Part shown: positions 1 through 8,116 of the stretch, piece after piece
How positions within the stretch are numbered: position 1 is the first letter of the stretch
How the letters are laid out: every line of letters begins with the position of its first letter
Source of the DNA: a virus
DNA: 37,817 nucleotides
Virus record (IMG/VR): IMGVR_UViG_3300006162_000029
Location: 1-37,817 of that record
Strand: one strand, 5' to 3'
Translations under genes and position numbers: made by a program
The notes under the pieces: model-generated
Databases searched by the model: none
The model's input: only the letters and a program-made list of their open reading frames with translations
What the model was told of the DNA's origin: nothing

Positions 1-4
1 ATCA

Positions 5-16
5 TATACTTATAAT
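5..16 (+). promoter_or_regulatory. Possible -10 element upstream of late block
   Basis: A perfect TATAAT lies at 11-16, directly preceded by TATACT at 5-10, 49 bases before the first rightward gene. The -35 position would fall before base 1, or at the far end of the window if the genome is circular; there I find no good TTGACA match. AT-rich sequence yields TATAAT by chance, so this is only a candidate late promoter. Confidence 0.25.
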
Positions 17-64
17 AAAACGACAATAAAACAGACATATGTATTGAAAATAAAACAAACAGCA

Positions 65-715
65 ATGTATAACGAACAACAAATGAAACCAATCGACTCA
101 TTCAAAACTAAGAAAGCTCTAAAAGAGTTTGTATCAAAATGGTTATCATCTTTAGATAGACCCATTACCTTTCAATTAGACTCTGTGGCTGGCCTATGGC
201 TTCATGATCTACTTAAAAGACATCCAAACTATGATCAAAAGACTAAAGATGGTTTAAGGGCCTTCAGAGTGCGTGATAACTCATTTGGTAACGGTGTAGC
301 TACTGATCTACAAACAGCAGACGGCAAATGGGTAGACTTCTCTTGGGTTACTTGTTGCAACTCTAGGTCAAAATCTAATAATGAAAGATTAACTCAAGCT
401 TTCAGAGAAGCGGTCGATATTCAAATATTAAGTTATAAAAATAATAGAGAACTACATTGCGATAGTTGCTTTGCAACTGAGTGTAAACTTCATGCAGACC
501 ATATTGAACCATTCAAAGATATACTTAAAATGTTCTTATCAACATATGGTAATCTTGTTCCAAATGATTTTGATGACTGTCCTATAACTAATAGACCAAC
601 ATTCAGACAAACCAATCAAGTCTTAAAAGAATTATGGCAACGCTACCATAAAGATGTCGCCCGTCTTCAACTTCTTTGTATACCTTGTCATTTAGCTAAA
701 ACTAAATCTTCTTGA
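65..715 (+). CDS. DUF3223 (DeCL-like) domain protein with C-terminal HNH-like zinc nuclease motif
   Basis: Two parts are visible. The first half (about residues 35-125 from this start) has the pattern of DUF3223/DeCL proteins: a ligand-pocket-like LLKRHP, then an aromatic stretch ending in DGKWVDFSWVTC. The second half has CDSC, then HADHIEPF, then CIPCH near the end, the layout of an HNH nuclease whose zinc ligands flank the His-Asp-His core. HNH proteins often sit beside terminases, and TerS lies 1.5 kb downstream, so a role in packaging or DNA cutting is possible; that is inference. The frame extends to a TTG at 44 and has another ATG at 83; none has a clear ribosome binding site, and I chose the ATG at 65. 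The domain calls are by motif reading only. Confidence 0.65.
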   Translation: MYNEQQMKPIDSFKTKKALKEFVSKWLSSLDRPITFQLDSVAGLWLHDLLKRHPNYDQKTKDGLRAFRVRDNSFGNGVATDLQTADGKWVDFSWVTCCNSRSKSNNERLTQAFREAVDIQILSYKNNRELHCDSCFATECKLHADHIEPFKDILKMFLSTYGNLVPNDFDDCPITNRPTFRQTNQVLKELWQRYHKDVARLQLLCIPCHLAKTKSS

Positions 716-747
716 CTTCCTAATATTCACTGTTAGCTTTCAGCTTC

Positions 748-966
748 ATGACCAAAGAAGATATCTTAAGAGAGTACTCACAACTCGCCGCTGAACTCGG
801 TGATATTATCTACAGATCTGAATACCGAGTCCCACAAATCAAAACTAGAATAACTCATCTCAATGAAGAGATGTCCCTTCTTAATATAAAACACAATGAA
901 GAGATGGAGAAGATCAAGAATGATCAACGACAATCAGAACCAGGAAGTCCTCCTACCAACAACTGA
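748..966 (+). CDS. Small coiled-coil hypothetical protein
   Basis: A 72-residue charged protein, not recognised. Residues 1-60 have heptad-like spacing of Leu/Ile (LREYSQLAAEL, then ITHLNEEMSLLNIKHNEEM), suggesting a single coiled coil, with a short Pro/Ser-rich tail. It starts 33 bases after the previous stop without a clear ribosome binding site and overlaps the next gene by 47 bases. Position before terS suggests a small late or middle gene of unknown role. Confidence 0.6.
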   Translation: MTKEDILREYSQLAAELGDIIYRSEYRVPQIKTRITHLNEEMSLLNIKHNEEMEKIKNDQRQSEPGSPPTNN

Positions 967-1222
967 GGAAGGACTAGACCATTTCGTAGCCTCACTTGTT
1001 GAAGACTACGAACTACCCAACACTGACGATACCTATGACGCTATCGCCACAATGATACTTCACCTACCTCAAACCAAAGCATTCATGCCTAGATCCTATT
1101 TTGGACACGGAGTCCTAAAGTCTATGGCTAATAAAGTAGCGTTTGAAAAGCTTAAGATCTTTAGAGATCGGCGGGAAGCCGCGGAGAAGCTCAAGGATGA
1201 GCAGCAATCCATTCAAGACTAA
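920..1222 (+). CDS. Hypothetical phage protein
   Basis: A 100-residue, mostly helical protein. The start at 920 follows GGAGAAG by a reasonable distance; the ATG at 896 in the same frame would add an unlikely Arg-rich octapeptide and lacks its own binding site. The body reads like a small globular phage protein (DTYDAIATMILHLPQ, then SYFGHGVLKSMANKVAFEKL) ending in a Lys/Glu-rich helix. No function can be assigned. It overlaps both neighbours (47 and 26 bases) in different frames. Confidence 0.6.
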   Translation: MINDNQNQEVLLPTTEEGLDHFVASLVEDYELPNTDDTYDAIATMILHLPQTKAFMPRSYFGHGVLKSMANKVAFEKLKIFRDRREAAEKLKDEQQSIQD

Positions 1223-1541
1223 AGAGTTCAAAGCTCTTTTCAAGAAGTGGAATAGAATATTAAATGAAAAGGTAGAAAACTTCGATCTGCCTAATCCACC
1301 TCTTATCGAGTGGCACTCTCATAAATTCAAGAAAGTCAAAGAAGACACAATTGAATACTATGACCTAGCTCTTTCAGTTCTAGAGAACTACCCTTTTAAA
1401 CATAAGAGTTACAGACAGATTTGGGAACTACACTGTGAGGGCTTTTCAATCAGACAAATATCTGAGAAAGTACACTATAAGAAATCATGGATACATGTGA
1501 TCATAACCAATATTCAGAGGACATCGGGATTAATATCGTAA
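1197..1541 (+). CDS. Helix-turn-helix protein, possible DNA-binding regulator
   Basis: A 114-residue basic protein. The last 40 residues (YRQIWELHCEGFSIRQISEK, followed by a Lys/Trp-containing second helix) have the shape of a sigma-region-4 or resolvase type helix-turn-helix, where FSIRQISEKV would be the turn. I start it at 1197 because GGAG lies 10 bases upstream; the frame is open back to 1143, but that segment reads as a shadow of the preceding gene. It could regulate the late genes or belong to a terminase-associated family. The 3' end overlaps the next gene by 55 bases. Confidence 0.6.
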   Translation: MSSNPFKTKEFKALFKKWNRILNEKVENFDLPNPPLIEWHSHKFKKVKEDTIEYYDLALSVLENYPFKHKSYRQIWELHCEGFSIRQISEKVHYKKSWIHVIITNIQRTSGLIS

Positions 1542-1918
1542 TCAGAGACCCAATGCCAGCTGACAAGAACCTAATCATGTCAACATGGCTTAAAGGGAAT
1601 TACTACGGCAATTCTTATTTCTGGTATATCCCTCAAGATCTCTATTTCCAAGAGTATGCTAAAGTAATCTCAAACATCCTATTTGATCCAAAAGTTAAAG
1701 TAATCGTCGCTTGCGATGAACAAAACCCCTCATGGCTTGTTGGTTACGCTGTCATCAAAAATGAAGCACTGTACTGGATCTATGTGAAACGTGATTACAG
1801 AGAAAAAGGAATTGCAAAGCTGTTACTCAACAATGTAGAAATAAAAGTAGTTAAATCAGTTACCAAGATAGGTAAACCAATAGCGGAAAAGAAGAAGCTA
1901 ATCTTCAATCCGTTCTAA
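1487..1918 (+). CDS. GNAT-family N-acetyltransferase
   Basis: A 143-residue protein with the GNAT layout. A first strand is at INIVIRDPMPADK (residues 15-27). Motif A is at residues 97-115, with a strand WIYVKRDY followed by the acetyl-CoA pyrophosphate loop R105-E-K-G108-I-A110. GNATs acetylate amines using acetyl-CoA; phage copies beside terminase genes are common but their substrates are unknown. The start at 1487 lies 55 bases inside the previous gene. A later ATG at 1553 would remove the first strand, so the long overlap looks real. Length is normal for a minimal GNAT. Confidence 0.75.
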   Translation: MDTCDHNQYSEDIGINIVIRDPMPADKNLIMSTWLKGNYYGNSYFWYIPQDLYFQEYAKVISNILFDPKVKVIVACDEQNPSWLVGYAVIKNEALYWIYVKRDYREKGIAKLLLNNVEIKVVKSVTKIGKPIAEKKKLIFNPF

Positions 1919-1932
1919 TCAAGGAGAGACAA

Positions 1933-2196
1933 ATGGCAGATACAAAACGTAAATCACTCGAAGACTTCTCTCAAGATTCGGTCGCTTGGTGCCCGTCGTG
2001 GGCAACCCTTCATCAAGCAGAGCGCATTCCTGGAGGCGGCACAGAGCAGTCATTAAACAACACCAAGGTCCCAGGTCTAAAAATGTATTATCACCCAATG
2101 CAGGGCCTAATCCTTGAGAATAAGGGCCAATGGGCTTGCGTACCTCTAGCCAATGTAATCATTGCCGGTGAAACTATCCCTAGCCGAGTGCGTTAA
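1933..2196 (+). CDS. Hypothetical protein upstream of terS
   Basis: An 87-residue protein preceded by AAGGAGAG, one of the best ribosome binding sites in the window. The second half looks like a small beta fold (LKMYYHPMQGLILENKGQW, then VPLANVIIAGE). It ends three bases before terS. I do not recognise a named function. The strong binding site after a run of weakly initiated overlapping genes suggests it is made in higher amount than its left neighbours. Confidence 0.65.
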   Translation: MADTKRKSLEDFSQDSVAWCPSWATLHQAERIPGGGTEQSLNNTKVPGLKMYYHPMQGLILENKGQWACVPLANVIIAGETIPSRVR

Positions 2197-2199
2197 CCA

Positions 2200-2541
2200 A
2201 TGGGTAAGCCTCATATAGAAATAGACGGAGAACAAGTCTTTGAACTCGCTAAGATTGGCTGTAAAACCACGGAAATAGCTGCTTTTTTCCAATGCTCTAG
2301 GGATACAATTGAACGCAGATTTGCGGCAGAATTAGAAAAAGGGAGAGCAGACGTGCAAATGTCATTACGTCGATGGCAAATAGATAATGCTCGAAATGGA
2401 AATGTCGTAATGCAGATCTGGTTAGGTAAGCAAATGCTAGGTCAAGAAGATAGAATGAAATTTGATATTTCTAAGATACCAAATGAAGTCTTCATAGAAG
2501 AAGCTAAGCGAAGATTAGGCGATGGATCAGAAGAATCGTGA
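2200..2541 (+). CDS. terS: Terminase small subunit
   Basis: A 113-residue protein with an N-terminal helix-turn-helix (about residues 10-45: FELAKIGCKTTEIAAFFQCS then RDTIERRF). Small terminases use such a domain to recognise packaging DNA. Residues 55-85 (RWQIDNARNGNVVMQIWLGK) fit the central oligomerisation helices of this family. The stop lies 20 bases inside the large terminase gene, the usual terS-terL arrangement with translational coupling. Family membership is by motif and position; the cut site type (cos or pac) cannot be read from it. Confidence 0.8.
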   Translation: MGKPHIEIDGEQVFELAKIGCKTTEIAAFFQCSRDTIERRFAAELEKGRADVQMSLRRWQIDNARNGNVVMQIWLGKQMLGQEDRMKFDISKIPNEVFIEEAKRRLGDGSEES

Positions 2542-3958
2542 GATCTTAGCTAAACTATTAGAAAGCAGTAAGGTTAAACGTCCAAATTTCAACATCGAAG
2601 AGTTCTTATTCAAAGAGCAATTAGCGTTAGTAAGAGATCCTGCAAAGTTTGCAACAGCAGTTTGTAGTGTCAGAGCTGGTAAGACAATAGCCTGCGCCGC
2701 TGATCTGATTAATACAGCTTTAACCAAACCCGGAACTGTAGGGCTTTACATTACTCTCGCAAGATCAAGTGCAAAACGTATTGTGTGGCCTGAACTTCAC
2801 AATATTAATCGTAATTATAAACTTGGAGGTATCTCAAATGAGTCTGATCTTAGTTTTAAGTTTGGTGATAGCATTATCTATTGTTCCGGTGCTTCTGATA
2901 GCGCTGAGATCGAAAAGTTTAGGGGACTTTCCAATGTTGCTCTGGCTTATCTTGATGAATCCCAAGCTTTTAGATCACACATTAAAGAACTGGTTGAAGA
3001 GATCCTCATCAAACGATTATACGATACCAATGGAAGATTACGTTTAATAGGAACACCGGGGCCAATTCCCTCAGGATACTTCTATGAAGCTAGTCAATCT
3101 ACTGAGTGGGTTCATCACGCATGGACTCTTCATTCCAACCCCTGGATTGAACGCAAATCAGGTTGCACAGTTGCAGAACTTATTCAACAAGACTGCGCAA
3201 GAAAAGGCGTAACTCTAGATGACCCATCAATCCAAAGGGAATGCTTCGGTAGATGGGTTCTTGACGCTAATAGCTTACTACTGACTTACGATGCTACAAA
3301 GAATCACTATGAGGAGCTTCCAAAAGGTAATTGGAATTATATCTTAGGAATGGACTTTGGATTCGATGATGCTGATTCATTCAGTGTCTTAGGGTGGAGA
3401 GATAACAGCGCTGATACTTATCTAGTTGAAGAAGTGATTAACGAGAAACATACGTATGAGCAGATGGCTCATCAAGTGGATCTATTGTTCAAGAAATATA
3501 AGTTCTGTAAAGTTGTTGCAGATCCAGGCGGTGGCGGTAAGAAGTTAATCGAGTCGCTTAGGCCACGTTACTTAATTCCAATGGAAACGGCTGACAAGTT
3601 AGGAAAGATTGCTAATTATGGACTTCTCAACAATGCACTTAGAACATCTAGATTCTTTGCTAAAAGTACTTCAAGATTCGCTCAGGATTGTAATCTCTTG
3701 GAAAGAGATACAGATAAGTCCACACCTGAGAAGACAATTGTTAAAGGACATTCAGATGCGGTTGACTCTTGCCTCTATGCTTTTAAAGAAAGCCCTGCAT
3801 ACGGATACATTAAACCAAAAGAACCTCTTAAGCCTGGAACCAAAGAATGGGGTGAAGAGCAAGAAGAGAAGATGCGTGAAGCTCTCTATAAGACTATCAA
3901 AGAAGAGCAAGAAGCGATGCAAGACGATATGAAGGATTATGCGGATTACTACCAGTAA
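2522..3958 (+). CDS. terL: Terminase large subunit
   Basis: A 478-residue packaging motor and nuclease. The ATPase half has a variant Walker A CSVRAGKT (48-55), a Walker B ending in YLDES (D145, E146) and a coupling motif around IGTPG (176-180). The nuclease half has the RNase H-like acidic residues: D278 in GMDFGFDD, D334 in VVADPGGGG, and D412/D415 in KGHSDAVDS. Length is typical. It would dock on the portal, drive DNA into the prohead and cut concatemers. The C-terminal 50 residues are very acidic and Lys-rich, as in other terminases. Confidence 0.93.
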   Translation: MDQKNREILAKLLESSKVKRPNFNIEEFLFKEQLALVRDPAKFATAVCSVRAGKTIACAADLINTALTKPGTVGLYITLARSSAKRIVWPELHNINRNYKLGGISNESDLSFKFGDSIIYCSGASDSAEIEKFRGLSNVALAYLDESQAFRSHIKELVEEILIKRLYDTNGRLRLIGTPGPIPSGYFYEASQSTEWVHHAWTLHSNPWIERKSGCTVAELIQQDCARKGVTLDDPSIQRECFGRWVLDANSLLLTYDATKNHYEELPKGNWNYILGMDFGFDDADSFSVLGWRDNSADTYLVEEVINEKHTYEQMAHQVDLLFKKYKFCKVVADPGGGGKKLIESLRPRYLIPMETADKLGKIANYGLLNNALRTSRFFAKSTSRFAQDCNLLERDTDKSTPEKTIVKGHSDAVDSCLYAFKESPAYGYIKPKEPLKPGTKEWGEEQEEKMREALYKTIKEEQEAMQDDMKDYADYYQ

Positions 3959-4002
3959 ACGTCAACTAAACCATCTTAATGGACACTTAAACATCGTTAT
4001 AG

Positions 4003-4203
4003 ATGGAATTACCTTTCCTAAAGAACAAAAATAACAACCAAGGCGGCTCTACAATAGAGCGAAAGGCTGAATCTACTCCGATGCTGCCTAAGGTAGCGGA
4101 AGAGATCTTAGACGCGTTTCATCGCAAGGATAATAAGGCTTTCAAGGAAGCTCTAGCAGCTTTCTTACGTTTAGTCAGGGAAGAGGATCAACAAGATGGA
4201 TGA
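4003..4203 (+). CDS. Small phage protein, first copy of a tandem paralogous pair
   Basis: A 66-residue protein between terL and portal. An N-terminal MELPFLKNKN segment with a Gly/Ser linker leads into a helical domain (EEILDAFHRKDNKAFKEALA, residues 33-52) ending in an acidic EED tail. The helical part is clearly similar to the next 44-residue gene, indicating tandem duplication. No named function; small helical proteins of this kind are common between terminase and portal genes. The start lacks a strong ribosome binding site but includes the N-terminal segment that looks conserved in style. Confidence 0.6.
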   Translation: MELPFLKNKNNNQGGSTIERKAESTPMLPKVAEEILDAFHRKDNKAFKEALAAFLRLVREEDQQDG

Positions 4204-4330
4204 GTTACTAAGTCAAGTGGTTGACGAACTAATGGAAGCTTTTGAAAAGAAAGATAAACAACTTCTTATGGATGCTTTGAAGGCTTTGATCTTGCACATT
4301 CAAGAAGAAGACAAGGAGACGGATGTATGA
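4196..4330 (+). CDS. 44-residue protein, second copy of the tandem paralogous pair
   Basis: A very short gene. It starts at an ATG 8 bases inside the preceding gene and its stop overlaps the next gene as ATGA (4327-4330). Residues 10-40 (DELMEAFEKKDKQLLMDALK then a Leu/Ile helix and EED) align without gaps to the helical domain of the preceding 66-residue protein, sharing the D/E-L-x-AF-x-KKD, AL and EED positions. It lacks that protein's N-terminal segment. The paralogy and tight overlaps at both ends make it a real gene. Confidence 0.7.
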   Translation: MDELLSQVVDELMEAFEKKDKQLLMDALKALILHIQEEDKETDV

Positions 4331-4629
4331 TGTCAGCCAGTCAGATGAGTGCAGCAATTAGAGCTAAGAAAAAGAAGATGGAAGAAGATGAGTCTGGAGC
4401 TGTGAAGCTTTCAGGTATTCCAGAAGACGCCACAGATGAAATGGTGATTAAGAATAAAGAAGAAGGTGAAAAGCTGAGCACTAATAAGCCAGTTGATAGT
4501 CATCCTGATAACAGCGGATCAGCTGAAGAGAAAGCTCCAGATCCAGAAGTCTCTGATGAAGAGAGAGCTAAGAAGAACGCAAAGCACTCCAAGATCAAGT
4601 CGATGATGGGACGAATGGCTAATGTCTAA
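4327..4629 (+). CDS. Charged hypothetical protein
   Basis: A 100-residue hydrophilic protein with a Lys-rich N terminus (SAAIRAKKKKMEEDE) and a middle rich in Glu, Ser and Pro, so probably partly disordered. GAGACGG precedes the start closely, and the start overlaps the previous stop as ATGA. It ends with a basic helix (KNAKHSKIKSMMGRMANV). Unrecognised; the charge pattern resembles small scaffold-like or packaging-associated proteins, but nothing in the sequence proves that. Confidence 0.6.
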   Translation: MMSASQMSAAIRAKKKKMEEDESGAVKLSGIPEDATDEMVIKNKEEGEKLSTNKPVDSHPDNSGSAEEKAPDPEVSDEERAKKNAKHSKIKSMMGRMANV

Positions 4630-4820
4630 TGGAATTTAAAATAGTTTCACCAGAAGAATATGATGAAAAGGTTGTAAGTCTTGGATCTAAAGTAGAGTTC
4701 GCAAACTATGAATTTCACAATGATTTATTCCTAGAAGGGTTTTTAGAAGACGGAAATTTGGTCATCCCATCGACCTCTGCTGAGTGGTATTTCAAGGAAT
4801 TGGTAAAAAAATGGAACTAG
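4629..4820 (+). CDS. Small acidic hypothetical protein
   Basis: A 63-residue protein whose ATG shares one base with the previous TAA (TAATG), so it is probably translated by reinitiation. It has an alternating hydrophobic pattern (VEFANYEF, FLEGFLEDGNLVIP) suggestive of a small beta fold and ends in a helix, WYFKELVKKW. No family recognised. It overlaps the next gene by 10 bases. Confidence 0.55.
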   Translation: MEFKIVSPEEYDEKVVSLGSKVEFANYEFHNDLFLEGFLEDGNLVIPSTSAEWYFKELVKKWN

Positions 4821-5020
4821 ATAAGCTTAAAGAGATTACAGAGTATGCCCGTAAAAACGGGATTAAGTCTCTTAAGTTTGGAGATGTATCAATTGAGTTT
4901 AGAGATATTCTCCCCCCACTTAGAACCAGGACTAATAAACCGGGAGATAAACCACTGAGCGCAGTTAAGGATGTACCAACTCTAGATGATTTAAACGATT
5001 ATATTTATGGCGAAACTTAG
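4811..5020 (+). CDS. Small hypothetical protein
   Basis: A 69-residue protein starting with MELDKLKEITEYARKNGIKS, then a short strand pair KFGDVSIEF and a Pro-rich linker before an acidic tail. Start at the ATG at 4811, with AAGGAA 12 bases upstream; a GTG at 4784 in frame would add nine residues that look like a shadow of the neighbouring gene. Helix-then-beta-hairpin proteins like this are frequent in phage terminase-portal intervals, without known function. Confidence 0.6.
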   Translation: MELDKLKEITEYARKNGIKSLKFGDVSIEFRDILPPLRTRTNKPGDKPLSAVKDVPTLDDLNDYIYGET

Positions 5021-5258
5021 ACTACTAACAACTGTTGCAGAATGTCGTGGATGTAAGACTCCAAACACTATTGAGTTCCAAGAGCCAAGTATCTTTGGAA
5101 CAGCTATTGTTCCATTCAAGTGTAAGAAATGTGGGAGCAAGTGTGTAACGACTATTAAGAAGAACTTACTTGGTAAGAAGATAGAGATGAAGACTAGTAT
5201 GGTCCAACATACCAAGACGCTTCTTAACATCTTAAAAAGAAGGCAATTGAATGCCTAG
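5007..5258 (+). CDS. Zinc-ribbon protein
   Basis: An 83-residue basic protein with two cysteine pairs, CRGC at residues 13-16 and CKKC at 39-42 plus C46, separated by 22 residues. This is the spacing of a zinc ribbon. The C terminus is a Lys/Arg-rich helix. The start lies 14 bases inside the preceding gene and the stop 8 bases inside the portal gene. Nucleic-acid binding is the usual role of such folds, but the partner here is unknown. Confidence 0.65.
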   Translation: MAKLRLLTTVAECRGCKTPNTIEFQEPSIFGTAIVPFKCKKCGSKCVTTIKKNLLGKKIEMKTSMVQHTKTLLNILKRRQLNA

Positions 5259-7179
5259 TATAACTTTAAAAGAGAAAGATGAAAGAAACTCTAAGAGAAA
5301 GACTTTAGTTGCTAAGACTACAGAAAAGACAAAGCTCCCTATATCATCTTATCAATGGTGGAACGCTCAATCTGATGATGAACTATGTAGCCAAGTCATA
5401 AGTACAGCTAATTACCTTCAGAAGACTCAGCAATACAGAATCAAGGGCGCATCAATATTCAGTCGAATCTATTCAGGTAAAGGACTGATGAACTATGCTC
5501 TTAACTCTAAGATCTTAGACACGTCTAATCAGTTGCCAGTCAGAAGACCCACAATGAACGTGAGTCAGAGTTGCGTTGATACTCTGGTATCCAGAATCAC
5601 GCAGAATAAGCCTAGACCAGTATTTCTAACTGATGGAGCTGATTACAAAGACCGTAACTTGGCTGAGCAATACAACTCTTTCATCGCTGGAGAGCTTTAC
5701 AGGTGTAAGGGACATGATAAAGGCAAGATGATTCTTCGTGACTCTTGTGTCTTTGGTGACGGGTTTATTAAGGTATTTGAGCAAGATAAGAAGATTGCTT
5801 TAGAAAGAACACTATCCACTGAGCTATTCGCTGATAAGGATGACTCTTGGTATGGAAATCCAAGGCAGTTAGTACAGTTTAAGCTCTGTGATAGAGGAGT
5901 AGTTACTGGGATGTGGCCTAAGGCTAGGCTAAAGATTTCTAAATCAAATAAAGCTTATGTTGATGGATCTGGTGAGAGTTCAGAAACCATTTCAGATCAG
6001 ATCATATTAATTGAAGCATGGCATTTACCATCGTTTGAGGGGGCAGAAGACGGGAGACGTGTCATCGTATGCTCTGACGGAGTTGTAGACGATATGCGAT
6101 GGGAGAAGGATTACTTCCCATTTGCTAAGATGGCTTACAACCCTCATTCAGTTGGATATTTCAGTCAGGGATTGATTGAGATGTTAATGGGTACTCAACT
6201 TGGAATTGATACTTTACTGAGAACTATATCAGAATCTATTCACGCAGTAGGAACTCCAAAGGTATTGATTGATGAACTATCAAAGATCCTTGAAACTTCT
6301 CTTAATAATAATATCGGCACTATTGTTAAGTATCGTGGGACACCTCCAACATGGGAAACACCACAATCAAATGCACCTGAGCTATACGAGCATCTGCAAA
6401 GATTAATCACTTACGCTTATCAGATCTCAGGGATCTCTCAATTATCAGCTGGTGGTGTAAAACCAGCGGGTTTGAACAGCGGTGAGGCTCAAAGAGTGTT
6501 CTTAGAGAATCAAGATGATAGGTTTGCCGATCTCTCATCTCGATATGACGACCTATATCCAGATCTTTCTTACAAGATGATGGATGTGGCTAAGGATATT
6601 GTAGACGAGCATGGGTCATACACGACTGTTTACCCTAATAAAGATGGACTAAGAGAGGTTGATCTTCCTAAGGCTGGAGTACTTAAAGATGTCTATGTGA
6701 TTCAATGTTATGACGAATCATCTCTACCTCGTGATCCAGCTGGAAGATACGCAAGGTTATCTGAGATGTTAGCAAGTAATCAGATCACTTTAGAAGAGTT
6801 TAGAGAGCTGCAATCCATGCCTGATCTAAAGAACTCAGATAGACTGGCAAACTCTCTAAGAGAGCGTATTCTTTATATGTTAGACGGCATTGTCGAGAGC
6901 GGTAAAGAGCCTCAACCTGATGTGTTTATCTTAGATCCTAGTGATCTAGCGACAACTCTAGCGACTAACTACATCAATGTTTATTCTCGTTATAAGCTTG
7001 AGGAGAAGAAGATGCAGATGATTAGGGATTTCATCGTAGATATCTCTAATATTAAGGGTGAAATGGCTCAACAAGCGCAAGCCCAAGCCATGGCTCAACA
7101 ACCACAACAGCCTGGACCTAATGATCAGCCTGCTCCAGCTCCTCCTCCAGTTCCTCAAAGTGCAGTATCCGCTGCTTAA
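5251..7179 (+). CDS. Portal protein
   Basis: A 642-residue protein in the correct place between terminase and scaffold/capsid, with the length of podoviral portals. Features include an N-terminal clip/wing region (SSYQWWNAQSDDELCSQVIS), a core with ILRDSCVFGDGFIKVF (about 161-176), and a long helical stretch with YQISGISQLSAGGVKPAGLN (about 391-410), typical of portals where the stem and crown begin. Residues 605-640 are Gln/Pro-rich and probably disordered. The portal forms the dodecameric DNA channel, binds TerL and nucleates prohead assembly. An AGG precedes the start closely. Confidence 0.85.
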   Translation: MPSITLKEKDERNSKRKTLVAKTTEKTKLPISSYQWWNAQSDDELCSQVISTANYLQKTQQYRIKGASIFSRIYSGKGLMNYALNSKILDTSNQLPVRRPTMNVSQSCVDTLVSRITQNKPRPVFLTDGADYKDRNLAEQYNSFIAGELYRCKGHDKGKMILRDSCVFGDGFIKVFEQDKKIALERTLSTELFADKDDSWYGNPRQLVQFKLCDRGVVTGMWPKARLKISKSNKAYVDGSGESSETISDQIILIEAWHLPSFEGAEDGRRVIVCSDGVVDDMRWEKDYFPFAKMAYNPHSVGYFSQGLIEMLMGTQLGIDTLLRTISESIHAVGTPKVLIDELSKILETSLNNNIGTIVKYRGTPPTWETPQSNAPELYEHLQRLITYAYQISGISQLSAGGVKPAGLNSGEAQRVFLENQDDRFADLSSRYDDLYPDLSYKMMDVAKDIVDEHGSYTTVYPNKDGLREVDLPKAGVLKDVYVIQCYDESSLPRDPAGRYARLSEMLASNQITLEEFRELQSMPDLKNSDRLANSLRERILYMLDGIVESGKEPQPDVFILDPSDLATTLATNYINVYSRYKLEEKKMQMIRDFIVDISNIKGEMAQQAQAQAMAQQPQQPGPNDQPAPAPPPVPQSAVSAA

Positions 7180-7206
7180 ATACAAACCCCCAAGAAAGGG
7201 AGAACT

Positions 7207-8103
7207 ATGCCTACTGTTAGTCCTATTGCCCGTGCAGTTATCGGTGCGACCTCAGAAGATATGTTTCGTCAACCAAGAGCCTCTATTACCCGTCCAACGG
7301 GTATGGACGTTCTAATCCCAAAGAAAGAAGAGCCTAAAGAGACTGGACAGCCTGTCATTACTGAAGAAACTAAGTCTGACGCAGTTACGTTATCACCTCA
7401 GTTGACGGCTTTAGCTAAGAAACAGCAGAAGTTGCAACAGGAAGTGCAAGCTCTCAGGGATAGAGAGGCTGCATTTACCACAAAAGAGGCGGACCATATT
7501 CCAAAGTCTTCTCTTATTGAGGGTGTTAAGAAGAACGCTCTCCAAACTATAAAAGACACCTTTGGAATGGATTACGAGGAATTGACTAATCTGATTCTAT
7601 CGCAAACTGGAGATCCAGATCCTGTCAAAGAACTCAAATCAGAGATCCAACAACTCAAAACCAATGAAGAACAGAGAGTCTCAAAGCAGTACGAGGCTAC
7701 TGTAAATCAATATAAGAAGGAAATTGAAGCGTTGGTTTCTACTGATGCCAATTTCGTCACTATTAAAGAAGAAGGTGCTCAAGAAGCTGTACTTCAACAC
7801 ATCTTAGACACTTTCAATAATGACAATGAGATTTTAACAGTTGAAGAAGCCTCAAAAGATATTGAGGAGTTTTTAGTCGAAGATGCGCTAAAGAAAACTG
7901 GTCTTACAAAGATCAAGTCTAAACTAGCTCCTCAAGACACTGAGAAGAAACTACCGCCTCCGTCGACAACGGCGGCAAATAAGCAAGCTCCTAAAACATT
8001 AACAAACTCGGTTGAGACTTCTCCTACTAGAAGTGTCAATCAGTTTCAACATCTCAGCATGAAAGAAAGGATTGCTCAGGCAATTCAACGTGCACAGAGA
8101 TAA
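7207..8103 (+). CDS. Scaffolding protein (capsid assembly)
   Basis: A 298-residue hydrophilic, helical protein directly before the major capsid gene, with the strong binding site AAAGGGAG. Coiled-coil stretches lie at about residues 65-92 (KKQQKLQQEVQALRDREAAF) and 140-180. The middle and end are acidic and Thr/Pro-rich, and the last 20 residues form a basic helix (MKERIAQAIQRAQR) such as scaffolds use to touch capsid subunits. The role is inferred from position, length and composition. No protease motif is apparent. Confidence 0.75.
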   Translation: MPTVSPIARAVIGATSEDMFRQPRASITRPTGMDVLIPKKEEPKETGQPVITEETKSDAVTLSPQLTALAKKQQKLQQEVQALRDREAAFTTKEADHIPKSSLIEGVKKNALQTIKDTFGMDYEELTNLILSQTGDPDPVKELKSEIQQLKTNEEQRVSKQYEATVNQYKKEIEALVSTDANFVTIKEEGAQEAVLQHILDTFNNDNEILTVEEASKDIEEFLVEDALKKTGLTKIKSKLAPQDTEKKLPPPSTTAANKQAPKTLTNSVETSPTRSVNQFQHLSMKERIAQAIQRAQR

Positions 8104-8116
8104 GAAAGGATAGAAT

